Shown here: positions 25,538-33,782 of the stretch, piece by piece | Layout: each line of letters starts with the position of its first letter | How positions within the stretch are numbered: the stretch's first letter is position 1 | Source: JAFASC01 sp034669505 | Lineage (GTDB): Bacteria > Pseudomonadota > Alphaproteobacteria > Rhizobiales > Beijerinckiaceae | Assembly: GCA_034669505.1 (NCBI GenBank) | Contig: JAXDNJ010000023.1 | Location: forward strand, 1 to 64,000 | Direction: 5' to 3' | DNA: 64,000 nucleotides | Notes under the pieces: generated by a model | What the model was told of the DNA's origin: nothing | The model's input: the letters and a program-made list of their open reading frames with translations, nothing else | The model's database searches: none | Made by a program: the position numbers and the translations under genes

Positions 25538-26044
25538 ATGAGCGAGCGCGCCGCCCTCTATACCGGCTCATTCGATCCGCTGACCAACGGTCACGTCGAT
25601 GTGCTGCGCAACGCGGCTGCGATTTTCGATCGCATCGTCGTGGCGATCGGCGGCCATCCCGGCAAGACGCCGATGTTCTCGCCGCAGGAGCGGGCAGGCC
25701 TCGTCCGGGCGGCTTGCAAGGGACTGCTCGAGGCGGAGCACTGCGAGCTGGAGGTCGTGACCTTCTCGGGCTTGGCCGTTGGCGCGGCGCGCGAGCACGG
25801 CGCGGCTTTCCTGCTCCGTGGCCTCAGGGACGGGACCGACCTCGATTACGAGGCGCAGATGGCCGGCATGAACGCGACCATGGCGCCCGAAATTCGCACA
25901 ATCTTCCTCATGTCGTCGCCTTCGGTTCGTCACATCACTGCGACATTGGTGCGCCAGATCGCTTCGCTCGGGGGCGACGTAACAAGCTTCGTGCCGAAAG
26001 AAGTGGCCGAAGCACTCAAGGGAAGGGCCGGAGTGCGCTCGTAA
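25538..26044 (+). CDS. coaD: pantetheine-phosphate adenylyltransferase
   Basis: CoaD transfers AMP to 4'-phosphopantetheine, the penultimate step of coenzyme A synthesis. The 168-residue protein has the nucleotidyltransferase motif YTGSFDPLTNGHVDVL, the FLLRGLRDGTDLDYEAQMAG region typical of CoaD, and SSPSVRHITATLVRQIA in place of the ISSTxVR motif. Its location after gyrA and before two cyclophilin genes is a common alphaproteobacterial order. Confidence 0.96.
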   Translation: MSERAALYTGSFDPLTNGHVDVLRNAAAIFDRIVVAIGGHPGKTPMFSPQERAGLVRAACKGLLEAEHCELEVVTFSGLAVGAAREHGAAFLLRGLRDGTDLDYEAQMAGMNATMAPEIRTIFLMSSPSVRHITATLVRQIASLGGDVTSFVPKEVAEALKGRAGVRS

Positions 26045-26075
26045 TTCAGGCGAGCTCCGAGATGCAAGGTGTTGA

Positions 26076-26645
26076 ATGGACAATGAAGATCGGCGTCGAT
26101 TTCTGTTGAGTCTGCCGGCTGTCGCTGCCGCGATCGCCGCCACGCGGCCTGTTGCGGCGCAAGGTTTGGACCCGCAGAACACGGTTTATCTCGATACCAA
26201 GGACGGCAGGATCACCATCCGCCTGCGGCCCGATCTCGCGCCAAAACACGTGGCGCAGATCAAGGCGCTAGTGAAGCAGCATTTCTACGACGGCATCGTC
26301 TTCCACCGGGTGATCGACGGCTTCATGGCGCAGACGGGCGACCCCACTGGCACGGGCACGGGCAAATCCAGCCTGCCGAACATCAAGGCAGAGTTTTCGA
26401 GCACGCCATTCAAGCGCGGCACCGTCGGCATGGCTCGCTCGCAGGAGCCGGATTCCGCCAATTCGCAGTTCTTCATCTGCTTCGACGAGGCCTCGTCTCT
26501 CAATGGCAAGTACACGGTCATTGGCGAGGTCACATCGGGCATGGACATCGTCGACAAGATCAAGAAGGGATCGAGCGCCAACAACGGCTCGGTGACCAAC
26601 CCAGACAAGATCGTGAAGATGCGGCTCGCCTCCGACGCGGCGTAG
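26076..26645 (+). CDS. peptidylprolyl isomerase (cyclophilin), exported
   Basis: This is a cyclophilin-type prolyl cis-trans isomerase of 189 residues with an N-terminal export signal (DRRRFLLSLPAVAAAIAATR); the arginine run before the hydrophobic stretch resembles a twin-arginine signal. The catalytic cyclophilin core shows VFHRVIDGFMAQTGDPTGTG, the conserved GMARSQEPDSANSQFFIC and the KYTVIGEVTSGMDIVDKI ending. It is followed by a second, cytoplasmic cyclophilin gene, with a palindromic repeat between the two. Confidence 0.92.
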   Translation: MDNEDRRRFLLSLPAVAAAIAATRPVAAQGLDPQNTVYLDTKDGRITIRLRPDLAPKHVAQIKALVKQHFYDGIVFHRVIDGFMAQTGDPTGTGTGKSSLPNIKAEFSSTPFKRGTVGMARSQEPDSANSQFFICFDEASSLNGKYTVIGEVTSGMDIVDKIKKGSSANNGSVTNPDKIVKMRLASDAA

Positions 26646-26673
26646 ACGTTTTGCATCGGCGATGCCGCGCATG

Positions 26674-26830
26674 CCTTCCCCCTTGACGGGGGAAGGTGTC
26701 ATTGCGAAGCAATGACGGATGAGGGTGAGGCAAATGCACCCCTCATCCGAGCTTCGCTGACGCAGTCAAGTGTTCGCAGACTGCGTAAACTTGTCTGCCA
26801 AGCCCACCTTCTCCCGCAAGCGGAGAAGGG
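26674..26830. repeat. mosaic palindromic repeat between the two cyclophilin genes
   Basis: The element is bounded by two hairpins: CCTTCCCCC-TTGAC-GGGGGAAGG at 26674-26696 and CCTTCTCC-CGCAAGC-GGAGAAGG at 26807-26829. Its right half, 26742-26821, is repeated with only a few differences at 59818-59898. A related GACGGATGAGGGTGA string recurs at about 60440. It contains no ORF and is best read as a dispersed intergenic repeat of this genome. Confidence 0.7.
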
Positions 26831-26885
26831 GCGCCTGCATCGACGCCTGCGCTTACCTGGATAATCCCGAGGAGTTTACATCTTC

Positions 26886-27341
26886 ATGCCCGATACCGGA
26901 AACACATTGACGCTCGAGACGACCAAAGGTCCGGTCGTCATCGAGATGCGTCCCGACCTCGCGCCGAAACATGTCGAGCACATCAAGAAGCTTGTCGGCG
27001 AAGGCTTTTATGACGGCGTCGTTTTTCACCGTGTGATCGAAGGTTTTATGGCGCAGACCGGCTGCCCGCATGGCACCGGCAGCGGCGGCTCGAAATATCC
27101 GAACCTGAAGCAAGAATTCAATGCTGAGCCGCATGTGCGCGGCACGGTGTCAATGGCGCGCGCGCAGAGCCCTGATTCGGCAAATTCGCAATTCTTCATC
27201 TGCTTTGGCGACGCGCGGTTTCTCGACAAGCAATATACCGCCTGGGGAAAGGTCATCTCGGGCATGGAGAATGTCGACAAGATCAAGCGCGGCGAGCCGG
27301 TGCGTGATCCCGACAAGATCGTGTCCGCCAAGGTGAGCTGA
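26886..27341 (+). CDS. peptidylprolyl isomerase (cyclophilin), cytoplasmic
   Basis: This 151-residue cyclophilin lacks a signal peptide. The core is intact: VVFHRVIEGFMAQTGCPHGT, with the catalytic arginine in FHR, and SMARAQSPDSANSQFFICFG, with KQYTAWGKVISGMENVDKIK at the end. It is clearly paralogous to the exported cyclophilin just upstream, so one copy probably arose by duplication and gained or lost a signal sequence. The ATG at 26886 is preceded by GAGGAG. Confidence 0.94.
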   Translation: MPDTGNTLTLETTKGPVVIEMRPDLAPKHVEHIKKLVGEGFYDGVVFHRVIEGFMAQTGCPHGTGSGGSKYPNLKQEFNAEPHVRGTVSMARAQSPDSANSQFFICFGDARFLDKQYTAWGKVISGMENVDKIKRGEPVRDPDKIVSAKVS

Positions 27342-27362
27342 CGCCGCCGTCGCGCGACGGCA

Positions 27363-28436
27363 ATGCGTGTCGATCTCTTCGACTTCGATCTCCCGGAAGA
27401 GCGGATCGCGCTGCGGCCGGTCGTTCCCCGCGACGCGGCGCGGCTGCTCGTTATCAACGCAAAGACGAACAGCTTCGAAGACCGTTCAATCCGCGATCTG
27501 CCCGATCTGTTGCGGCCGCAAGATGCGCTCGTCGTCAACGACACGCGTGTCATTCCGGCGCGGCTCGATGGCATTCGCGTGCGCGGCGACTCCGTCGCGC
27601 AGATAGAAGTCACGCTGCACGCGCGCGAGAACGACAATACGTGGCGCGCCTTCGCGCGTCCGGCGAAGCGGCTCGCCATCGGGGAGCGCGTTCGCTTCGG
27701 CGAGACCTCCGAAAGCATGGCCTGCCTACTCGCGGCGCTCGACGCGACGGTGATTGCGAAGGACGACGGCGGCGAGGTTACGCTCGCCTTCGATCTGACC
27801 GGCCCCGCGCTTGATGAGGCAATCGCGGGGCTCGGGCAGATGCCGCTGCCGCCCTACATCGCTTCCCGCCGTTCAACGGATGCGCAGGACGAGCGCGATT
27901 ATCAGACGATGTTTGCCGAACAGGCCGGGGCCGTGGCGGCGCCTACCGCGGGGCTGCATTTCACGCCGGAGCTGATGACCGCGGTCGAAGTACGGGGAAT
28001 CGCACTACACCGCCTCACTCTGCATGTCGGCGCCGGCACGTTCCTGCCGGTGAAAGTGGAGGATGCCAGCGATCACCGCATGCATGCGGAATCCGGAATG
28101 CTGTCAGCGCAAACAGCCGATGCGCTCAATGCCACGCGCGCAAAGGGCGGCCGCATTGTTGCGGTCGGCACGACCGCGCTGCGTCTGCTTGAATCGGCCG
28201 CCGACGAAAGCGGCGCGCTGCATGCCTTCTCTGGCGAGACGTCCATTTTCATAGAGCCGGGTTATCGCTTCCGCGCCGTCGATGCGCTTGTCACCAACTT
28301 CCATCTGCCGCGCTCGAGTCTGTTCATGCTTGTCTCCGCTTTCGCAGGCCTCGATCTGATGAAGCGCGCCTACGCGCATGCGATTGAGCAAAAATACCGC
28401 TTCTACTCCTACGGCGACGCCTGTCTCCTGCTGTGA
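27363..28436 (+). CDS. queA: S-adenosylmethionine:tRNA ribosyltransferase-isomerase
   Basis: QueA transfers and isomerises the ribosyl group of S-adenosylmethionine onto 7-aminomethyl-7-deazaguanine in tRNA, forming epoxyqueuosine. The 357-residue protein starts MRVDLFDFDLPEERIALRPV. It carries QDALVVNDTRVIPARL, GQMPLPPYI, QTMFAEQAGAVAAPTAGLHF and TNFHLPRSSLFMLVSAFAG, all family signatures. It overlaps the tgt start, consistent with the joint queuosine pathway. Confidence 0.97.
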   Translation: MRVDLFDFDLPEERIALRPVVPRDAARLLVINAKTNSFEDRSIRDLPDLLRPQDALVVNDTRVIPARLDGIRVRGDSVAQIEVTLHARENDNTWRAFARPAKRLAIGERVRFGETSESMACLLAALDATVIAKDDGGEVTLAFDLTGPALDEAIAGLGQMPLPPYIASRRSTDAQDERDYQTMFAEQAGAVAAPTAGLHFTPELMTAVEVRGIALHRLTLHVGAGTFLPVKVEDASDHRMHAESGMLSAQTADALNATRAKGGRIVAVGTTALRLLESAADESGALHAFSGETSIFIEPGYRFRAVDALVTNFHLPRSSLFMLVSAFAGLDLMKRAYAHAIEQKYRFYSYGDACLLL

Positions 28437-29554
28437 TGAGCGACAGCTTTTCATTTCGGGTGAGCGGGACAGACGGCGCGGCGCGCACCGGCGAGATTTC
28501 GACGCCGCGCGGAGTAATCCCCACGCCCGCTTTCATGCCGGTCGGCACGGCCGGCACCGTGAAAGCGATGTATGCCGATCAGGTGCATGCGCTCGGCAGC
28601 GACGTCGTGCTCGCCAACACCTATCATCTGATGCTGCGTCCGGGCGCCGAGCGCGTCGCCGAACTCGGCGGGCTGCACAAATTCATGCAATGGCCCTATC
28701 CGATTCTCACCGATTCCGGCGGCTTTCAAGTGATGTCGCTCGCCAAACTGCGCAAGCTGGATGAGAGCGGCGTCACGTTCCAATCGCACATCGACGGCTC
28801 GACGCATGTTTTGACGCCCGAGCGCTCGATGGAAATCCAGCGGCTGCTCGGTTCCGATATCCAGATGCAGCTCGACGAATGCGTGAAATTGCCATGTGCG
28901 TCTGTCGAAGCCGAGCGCGCGATGCGCTTGTCGCTGCGCTGGGCCGAACGCTCGAAAACCGCTTTCGGCAAACAGCGGGGCAGGGCGGTCTTCGGCATCG
29001 TGCAGGGCGGTGCGGACGAAGCGCTTCGTATCGAGAGCGCCCGCGCTCTCGTGGACATGGATTTTCACGGGTATGCGATCGGCGGACTTGCGGTCGGCGA
29101 GCCGCAGAATGTCATGCTGAACATGATCGAAACCGTCGTTCCGCATCTGCCCGCAAACAAGCCGCGCTACCTGATGGGCGTGGGTACACCGGATGATATC
29201 GTGGAAGCCGTCTCGCGCGGCGTCGACATGTTCGATTGCGTGATACCGACGCGCGGCGGCCGGCACGGGCTCGCGTTTACGCGGTTCGGCCGCGTCAATC
29301 TGCGCAATGCGAAGCACGCCGACGATCCAGCGCCTCTCGATCCCGAGTCCTCGTGCCCAGCTTCACGCGATTATTCGCGTGCCTATCTGCATCACCTCAT
29401 CAGATCGGGTGAAATCCTCGGCATGATGCTGCTGACCTGGAACAATCTTGCCCATTATCAGGAACTGATGGCCGGCTTGCGGGCCGCAATTGCCGCGGAG
29501 CGGCTCGGCGATTTTCGCGAGGAAGTGAAAGCCGCTTGGGCGAGCGAACGCTGA
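28436..29554 (+). CDS. tgt: queuine tRNA-ribosyltransferase (Tgt) with altered zinc site
   Basis: Tgt exchanges guanine-34 for preQ1 in GUN-anticodon tRNAs, the step before QueA. The 372-residue protein has TYHLMLRPG, YPILTDSGGFQVMSLAKL, the base-recognition QLDECVKLP, GYAIGGLAVGEP, and MFDCVIPTRGGRHGLAFT with the nucleophilic aspartate. The C-terminal zinc site of bacterial Tgt is CxCxxC plus a histidine. Here it reads DPESSCPASRDYSRAYLHHL and later LTWNNLAHYQ, so two cysteines are serine and the histidine position is asparagine. One ligand remains. The catalytic residues are intact, so the enzyme may work without zinc. The start is ATG 28436, overlapping the queA stop; GTG 28433 is the alternative. 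Confidence 0.93.
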   Translation: MSDSFSFRVSGTDGAARTGEISTPRGVIPTPAFMPVGTAGTVKAMYADQVHALGSDVVLANTYHLMLRPGAERVAELGGLHKFMQWPYPILTDSGGFQVMSLAKLRKLDESGVTFQSHIDGSTHVLTPERSMEIQRLLGSDIQMQLDECVKLPCASVEAERAMRLSLRWAERSKTAFGKQRGRAVFGIVQGGADEALRIESARALVDMDFHGYAIGGLAVGEPQNVMLNMIETVVPHLPANKPRYLMGVGTPDDIVEAVSRGVDMFDCVIPTRGGRHGLAFTRFGRVNLRNAKHADDPAPLDPESSCPASRDYSRAYLHHLIRSGEILGMMLLTWNNLAHYQELMAGLRAAIAAERLGDFREEVKAAWASER

Positions 29555-29599
29555 TTAAAAAAGAAAGAGCGGGGTGGGCCATTGGCCATCCCCGCTCTT
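29552..29599 (-). terminator. intrinsic terminator oriented leftwards after tgt
   Basis: AAGAGCGGGG (29565-29574) pairs with CCCCGCTCTT (29590-29599), with an inner GGCC/GGCC pairing. Read on the minus strand the hairpin is followed by TTCTTTTTTAAT (29564 down to 29553), a good U-tract. On the plus strand the hairpin is followed by CGGCACC, so it is not a classical terminator for tgt. It could still block 3' decay of the tgt mRNA. Confidence 0.65.
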
Positions 29600-29760
29600 C
29601 GGCACCGTCCCTGACCGACATTCTACCCTGCTGCCGTTCCGGCAAGCGACGCTAACCCGCGTCTTCGGATAGATCCCGGCGTCCTCCCAGACTTGGACTG
29701 CAGCTACTACGGCACTTAAGGCCGCGGCCCCTTTTCGGAAAGCCCGCGAACCTAACTTAG
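29565..29760 (-). ncRNA. candidate leftward small RNA between tgt and proS
   Basis: This stretch has no convincing ORF on either strand but ends, on the minus strand, in a hairpin with a U-tract. It also contains internal complementary segments: GCTGCCG/CGGCAAGC at about 29631-29647, and GTGCCGTAGTAGCTGC on the minus strand, which can pair with the downstream GCAGC and ACGGTGC. I could not match it to a known RNA family and found no clear minus-strand promoter. The 5' end given is arbitrary. A 6S-like rod is possible but not shown. The remaining bases to proS (29761-29932) hold a short palindrome CCTAACTTAGG at 29751-29761 and no gene. Confidence 0.25.
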
Positions 29761-29932
29761 GTGAAGTACCTTGTCACGTGAAATCAGAGCAGTTTGACGC
29801 AATTTCCGGCGTTATTGCCCAAAAGTATAGCCCGGCCGTACGACTAGCACGCAGCTTGTCTTTTGCGTCTCATTACGTTTGTTAGCTGCGCAAATCGCCT
29901 TTCCGCGGATTCGCCTAAATTTCGGACAGCTA

Positions 29933-31255
29933 ATGCGCCTTAGCCGTTACTTCCTGCCGATCCTGCGCGAAACGCCCAAAGAGGCGGAGATTGTCTCGCA
30001 TCGGCTGATGCTGCGCGCCGGCATGATTCGGCAGGAAGCGGCCGGCATCTATGCCTGGCTGCCGCTCGGCCTCCGGGTGCTGAAGAAGATCAGCGACATC
30101 GTGAGGGAAGAACAAGACCGCGCCGGCGCAATCGAGCTTCTGATGCCGACCATTCAATCGGCCGAACTCTGGCGCGAATCGAACCGCTACGAGGCCTATG
30201 GCAAGGAGATGCTGCGCATCACCGACCGTCACGAGCGCGACATGCTGTTCGGCCCAACCAACGAGGAGATGATCACCGAGATTTTCCGCTCCTATGTACG
30301 GTCGTATAAGGACCTGCCGCTCAACCTCTACCATATACAGTGGAAGTTCCGCGACGAGGTGCGGCCCCGCTTCGGCGTCATGCGCTCGCGCGAATTCCTG
30401 ATGAAGGACGCCTACTCCTTCGATCTCGACCAGAAGGGCGCCGAGCATTCCTACAACAAGATGTTCGTCGCCTATCTCCGCACCTTCGCCCGGATGGGGC
30501 TGACCGCGATCCCTATGGCGGCCGAGTCGGGGCCGATCGGCGGCAATTTGAGCCATGAATTCATTATCTTGGCCGAGACGGGCGAGAGCGAGGTGTTCTG
30601 CCATCGCGACTATCTCGGCTTCGAGACGCCGCCGCCGACGATCGATTTCGACGATGAAGCGGCTTTGGCGGCCAGGGTTGCCAAATGGACGTCGCTCTAT
30701 GCGGCGACGTCAGAAATGCATCAGGCTGGAGACTTTGAGAAAGTCCCCGAGGAGGCGCGGGTCTCCGCCCGCGGCATCGAGGTTGGCCATATTTTTTACT
30801 TCGGCACCAAGTATTCTGAGCCGATGCGCGCAGTCGTGAACGGGGCCGACGGCAAGGAGATTCCGGTCCATATGGGCTCATACGGGATTGGCCCGTCACG
30901 GCTCGCCGCGGCGATCATCGAGGCGAGCCACGATGAGAACGGCATCATCTGGCCGGACTCGGTGGCGCCGTTCCATGTCGGCATCGCCAACCTGAAGGTG
31001 GGGGACGCGGCCAGCGACGCTGCCTGCGCCGATCTCTACGAGAAGCTCGAACGCGCCGGCCGCGAGGTCCTCTACGACGATCGCGACGAGCGTCCCGGCG
31101 CGAAATTCGCCACGCTCGACCTGATTGGTCTGCCCTGGCAGATCATCGTCGGCCCCAAAGGGCTGATGGAGGAGAAGGTGGAGGTGAAGAACCGCAAAAG
31201 CGGCGAGCGTCACATGCTCTCGGCCGACGATGCCGTCCAGCGTATCACCGGATAG
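29933..31255 (+). CDS. proS: prolyl-tRNA synthetase
   Basis: ProRS charges tRNA-Pro. The 440-residue protein is the compact alphaproteobacterial form lacking the INS editing domain that E. coli ProRS carries. Class II motifs are visible: motif 1 around QEAAGIYAWLPLGLRVLKKI, motif 2 FRDEVRPRFGVMRSREFLMK, and motif 3 in MGSYGIGPSRLAAAIIEASH. The C-terminal anticodon-binding domain (VLYDDRDERPGAKFATLDLI) is present. The start at 29933 (MRLSRYFLPILRETPKEAE) is the conserved one; the frame is open to 29879 upstream. It is closely followed by lolC. Confidence 0.97.
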   Translation: MRLSRYFLPILRETPKEAEIVSHRLMLRAGMIRQEAAGIYAWLPLGLRVLKKISDIVREEQDRAGAIELLMPTIQSAELWRESNRYEAYGKEMLRITDRHERDMLFGPTNEEMITEIFRSYVRSYKDLPLNLYHIQWKFRDEVRPRFGVMRSREFLMKDAYSFDLDQKGAEHSYNKMFVAYLRTFARMGLTAIPMAAESGPIGGNLSHEFIILAETGESEVFCHRDYLGFETPPPTIDFDDEAALAARVAKWTSLYAATSEMHQAGDFEKVPEEARVSARGIEVGHIFYFGTKYSEPMRAVVNGADGKEIPVHMGSYGIGPSRLAAAIIEASHDENGIIWPDSVAPFHVGIANLKVGDAASDAACADLYEKLERAGREVLYDDRDERPGAKFATLDLIGLPWQIIVGPKGLMEEKVEVKNRKSGERHMLSADDAVQRITG

Positions 31256-31261
31256 CCGGCG

Positions 31262-32566
31262 ATGAGCGCCACCACCGCCATACAGGATGTCGGGCTTCGG
31301 CCCGAGCCGACCCGCACGCGGGCGTTCGCGCCGTTCGAATGGATGCTCGCCTGGCGCTATCTGCGCGCGCGGCGATCCGGCGGGTTCGTCTCTGTCATCG
31401 CGGCGCTGTCGTTTCTCGGAATTGCGCTTGGGGTGGCGACCCTGATCGTGGTCATGTCGGTGATGAACGGCTTCCATAAGGAGCTGCTCGACAAGATCGT
31501 CGGCATCAACGGCCATCTCTTTGTGCAAGCGGCCGATCCGCCGTTTTCGGATTACAAGGATATCGTGAAGCGCATGTCCGCCGTGCCCGGTGTGACACTC
31601 GCGATTCCGATGCTTGAAGGCGCTGCAGGCGTGTCCTCGCCTTACAACCAAGCGGGTGCGCTGCTCCGCGGCGTTCGCGAGGTGGACCTCAAGCGGCTCC
31701 CCGGGATTGCCGGCAATATTCGTGCCGGCACGCTCGACGGATTCGATTCAGGCGCCGGCGTCGCCATCGGCCAGCGCATGGCCGAGAATTTAAGCCTGCG
31801 CGTCGGCGACACGATCACGCTGCTCTCCGCAAAGGGCGCGAACACGCCATTTGGCATCGCGCCGCGGATCAAGGCCTATCCTGTTGTCGCCATCTTCCAG
31901 ATCGGCATGTCGGAATTCGACGGCGTGTTCGTCTACATGCCGCTTGCCGACGCGCAAAGTTTCTTCAACAAAGATGACGACGTCAGCGTCGTCGAAGCCT
32001 TCATCTCCGATCCCGATCGGGTCGATAGCATTCGTGCAAAGATCGATAATGTCATGCCGCGCCCGATGCTGATGACTGATTGGCGCCAACGCAACAAAAC
32101 TTTCTTCGATGCGCTCAACGTCGAGCGCAACGTCATGTTCATCATTCTGACGCTGATCGTGCTCGTCGCCGCTTTGAACGTCATCTCCGGCCAGATCATG
32201 CTGGTGAAAGACAAGGGCAGGGCGATCGCGATCCTGCGCACGATGGGCGCGACGCGCGGCGCGGTGATGCGCATCTTCCTCATGAATGGCGCGTCCATCG
32301 GCATTGCCGGTACGGGCGTCGGCTTTCTGCTTGGCTTGCTGGTTGCGAAGAATGTCGAGACGATCCGCCTCGTGCTGAACCGCCTCCTGCACGCCAACCT
32401 CTTTCCGGCGGAACTCTATTTCCTGTCCCGGCTGCCGTCTGTGATCGACCCGCGCGACGTTGCGCTCGTCATCCTGACGACGCTGGTCCTGACGGTGGTG
32501 GCTACGATCTATCCATCGTGGCGCGCGGCGCGGATCGATCCCGTCGAGGCGCTCCGCTACGAATGA
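31262..32566 (+). CDS. lolC: lipoprotein-releasing ABC transporter permease (LolC/LolE family)
   Basis: This subunit of the LolCDE complex extracts outer-membrane lipoproteins from the inner membrane and hands them to LolA. The 434-residue protein has one N-terminal membrane segment (SVIAALSFLGIALGVATLIV), a large periplasmic domain (about residues 70-290) and three C-terminal membrane segments, the usual MacB-like fold. The conserved RYLRARRSGGFVSVIAALSF start and the RAARIDPVEALRYE end are clear. Only one permease gene is present, so the complex may be a homodimer, as in other alphaproteobacteria with LolC/E fused function. The stop overlaps lolD as ATGA. Confidence 0.93.
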   Translation: MSATTAIQDVGLRPEPTRTRAFAPFEWMLAWRYLRARRSGGFVSVIAALSFLGIALGVATLIVVMSVMNGFHKELLDKIVGINGHLFVQAADPPFSDYKDIVKRMSAVPGVTLAIPMLEGAAGVSSPYNQAGALLRGVREVDLKRLPGIAGNIRAGTLDGFDSGAGVAIGQRMAENLSLRVGDTITLLSAKGANTPFGIAPRIKAYPVVAIFQIGMSEFDGVFVYMPLADAQSFFNKDDDVSVVEAFISDPDRVDSIRAKIDNVMPRPMLMTDWRQRNKTFFDALNVERNVMFIILTLIVLVAALNVISGQIMLVKDKGRAIAILRTMGATRGAVMRIFLMNGASIGIAGTGVGFLLGLLVAKNVETIRLVLNRLLHANLFPAELYFLSRLPSVIDPRDVALVILTTLVLTVVATIYPSWRAARIDPVEALRYE

Positions 32567-33246
32567 GCGCGCCGGCTCTAAGGCTCTCAAATGTCGAGCG
32601 GCGCTATCAACAGGGCGAGATCCGACTCGACATCCTCTCCGGCGCCGATATCGCCATCTGGCCGGGCGAAGCCGTGGCGCTGGTTGCGCCCTCCGGCGCC
32701 GGCAAGTCTACCCTCTTGCACGTCGCGGGCCTGCTCGAAAAACCTGACCGCGGCGAGATTTTCATCGAGGGGCAGAAGACGGCCTCGATGTCCGACGATG
32801 CGCGCACCGCGCTCAGGCGGTTGACCATCGGCTTCGTCTATCAGTTTCATCATTTGCTGCCGGAATTCTCCGCCGAGGAGAACGTTATTCTGCCGCAGAT
32901 GATCCGCGGCCTCGGCCGCGAAGAGGCGCGACGGCGGGCGGCCGAGCTTCTCGACTATCTGGGGCTTCTCGCCCGGCGGACTCACCGCCCGGCTGAGCTG
33001 TCGGGCGGCGAGCAGCAGCGCGTCGCCATCGCCCGCGCCGTCGCTAACGCGCCGCGGATCCTGCTTGCCGACGAGCCAACTGGCAATCTCGATCCACACA
33101 CGGCCGAGCACGTCTTCGATGCCATGATGGCGCTGGTCCGCGCGACACGGCTTGGCGCCCTGGTCGCGACTCACAATATGGGGCTTGCCGCGCGCATGGA
33201 CCGCCGCGTCACGCTGCGCGACGGCAAGGTGGTCGAGCTTGCTTGA
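32563..33246 (+). CDS. lolD: lipoprotein-releasing ABC transporter ATPase
   Basis: LolD is the ATP-binding subunit of the lipoprotein exporter. The 227-residue protein has Walker A (APSGAGKSTLLHVAGLLE), the Q-loop YQFHHLLPEFSAEENV, which is specific to LolD and related subfamily members, the signature LSGGEQQRVAIARA, Walker B ILLADEPTGNLD and the H-loop VATHNMGLAA. It overlaps lolC by 4 bases. In many relatives dnaE follows; here a leftward PilZ gene does. Confidence 0.96.
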   Translation: MSAPALRLSNVERRYQQGEIRLDILSGADIAIWPGEAVALVAPSGAGKSTLLHVAGLLEKPDRGEIFIEGQKTASMSDDARTALRRLTIGFVYQFHHLLPEFSAEENVILPQMIRGLGREEARRRAAELLDYLGLLARRTHRPAELSGGEQQRVAIARAVANAPRILLADEPTGNLDPHTAEHVFDAMMALVRATRLGALVATHNMGLAARMDRRVTLRDGKVVELA

Positions 33247-33248
33247 GT

Positions 33249-33659
33249 TCAGGCCGCGAACGAGGGCAGCTGGCCGAGTTCCTGCAACCGCTCGGTAAGT
33301 AGCCGGAGCTGCCTCCGCAGCTCGGCATTCTCCCGTTCCAGCCGCGGCAGTTCTCCCTCCGCTCGCATCGGTTCGGCATTGGCCGGGACGAAGGCCACCC
33401 CGATCATGCCCTGGCCGCGCCAGACAAGCCGCGTGCGGTAGGTGCGCCCTTTGTGCGGCACTTCGAGGTCGAACTCGCCCGGAACGGAGAGGCTCTCGGC
33501 GATTTCGAGCCGCATTCCGTGTGCCGAGACGTTGCGGATCAGGCACTCGATCGTCGAGCTGCCGCCGTTGAAGAGAATTCGGGCGCGGAGCAGGCTCTTC
33601 AGGCGTTCGGATCGGCGGGCTTCCGTCATGGGCATTCGCAGGATCGAGGAACGCGCCAT
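33249..33659 (-). CDS. PilZ domain protein
   Basis: This 136-residue protein has a PilZ fold, a possible c-di-GMP receptor. The binding arginines may lie in RRSERLKSLLRARIL, and the second motif is the expected NxSxxG-type IRNVSAHGMRLEI. The C-terminal 35 residues (LPRLERENAELRRQLRLLTE) form a predicted coiled coil, so it may dimerise. It lies convergent with lolD, ending 2 bases after the lolD stop. No signalling partner is adjacent. Confidence 0.8.
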   Translation of the reverse strand: MARSSILRMPMTEARRSERLKSLLRARILFNGGSSTIECLIRNVSAHGMRLEIAESLSVPGEFDLEVPHKGRTYRTRLVWRGQGMIGVAFVPANAEPMRAEGELPRLERENAELRRQLRLLTERLQELGQLPSFAA

Positions 33660-33782
33660 CCTGAGACACAGCGGTTAATCCATTGTGACCAGTCACACGC
33701 TGGCGGCAACGCAGACATGCAATGCTTTGGTTGAACCCAATGGGGGCGGGCACGTTCATTGTGCATCGCAATGGAGATAGCC

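Noticed and set aside
26742..26821. The 80-base repeat as a CRISPR repeat or phage attachment site
   Set aside because: Only single copies occur at each location with no regular spacing and no integrase nearby. It looks like an intergenic palindromic repeat.
29565..29599. The hairpin after tgt as the tgt terminator
   Set aside because: The U-tract is on the minus strand. On the plus strand the stem is followed by CGGCACC, so a classical Rho-independent terminator for tgt is not supported.
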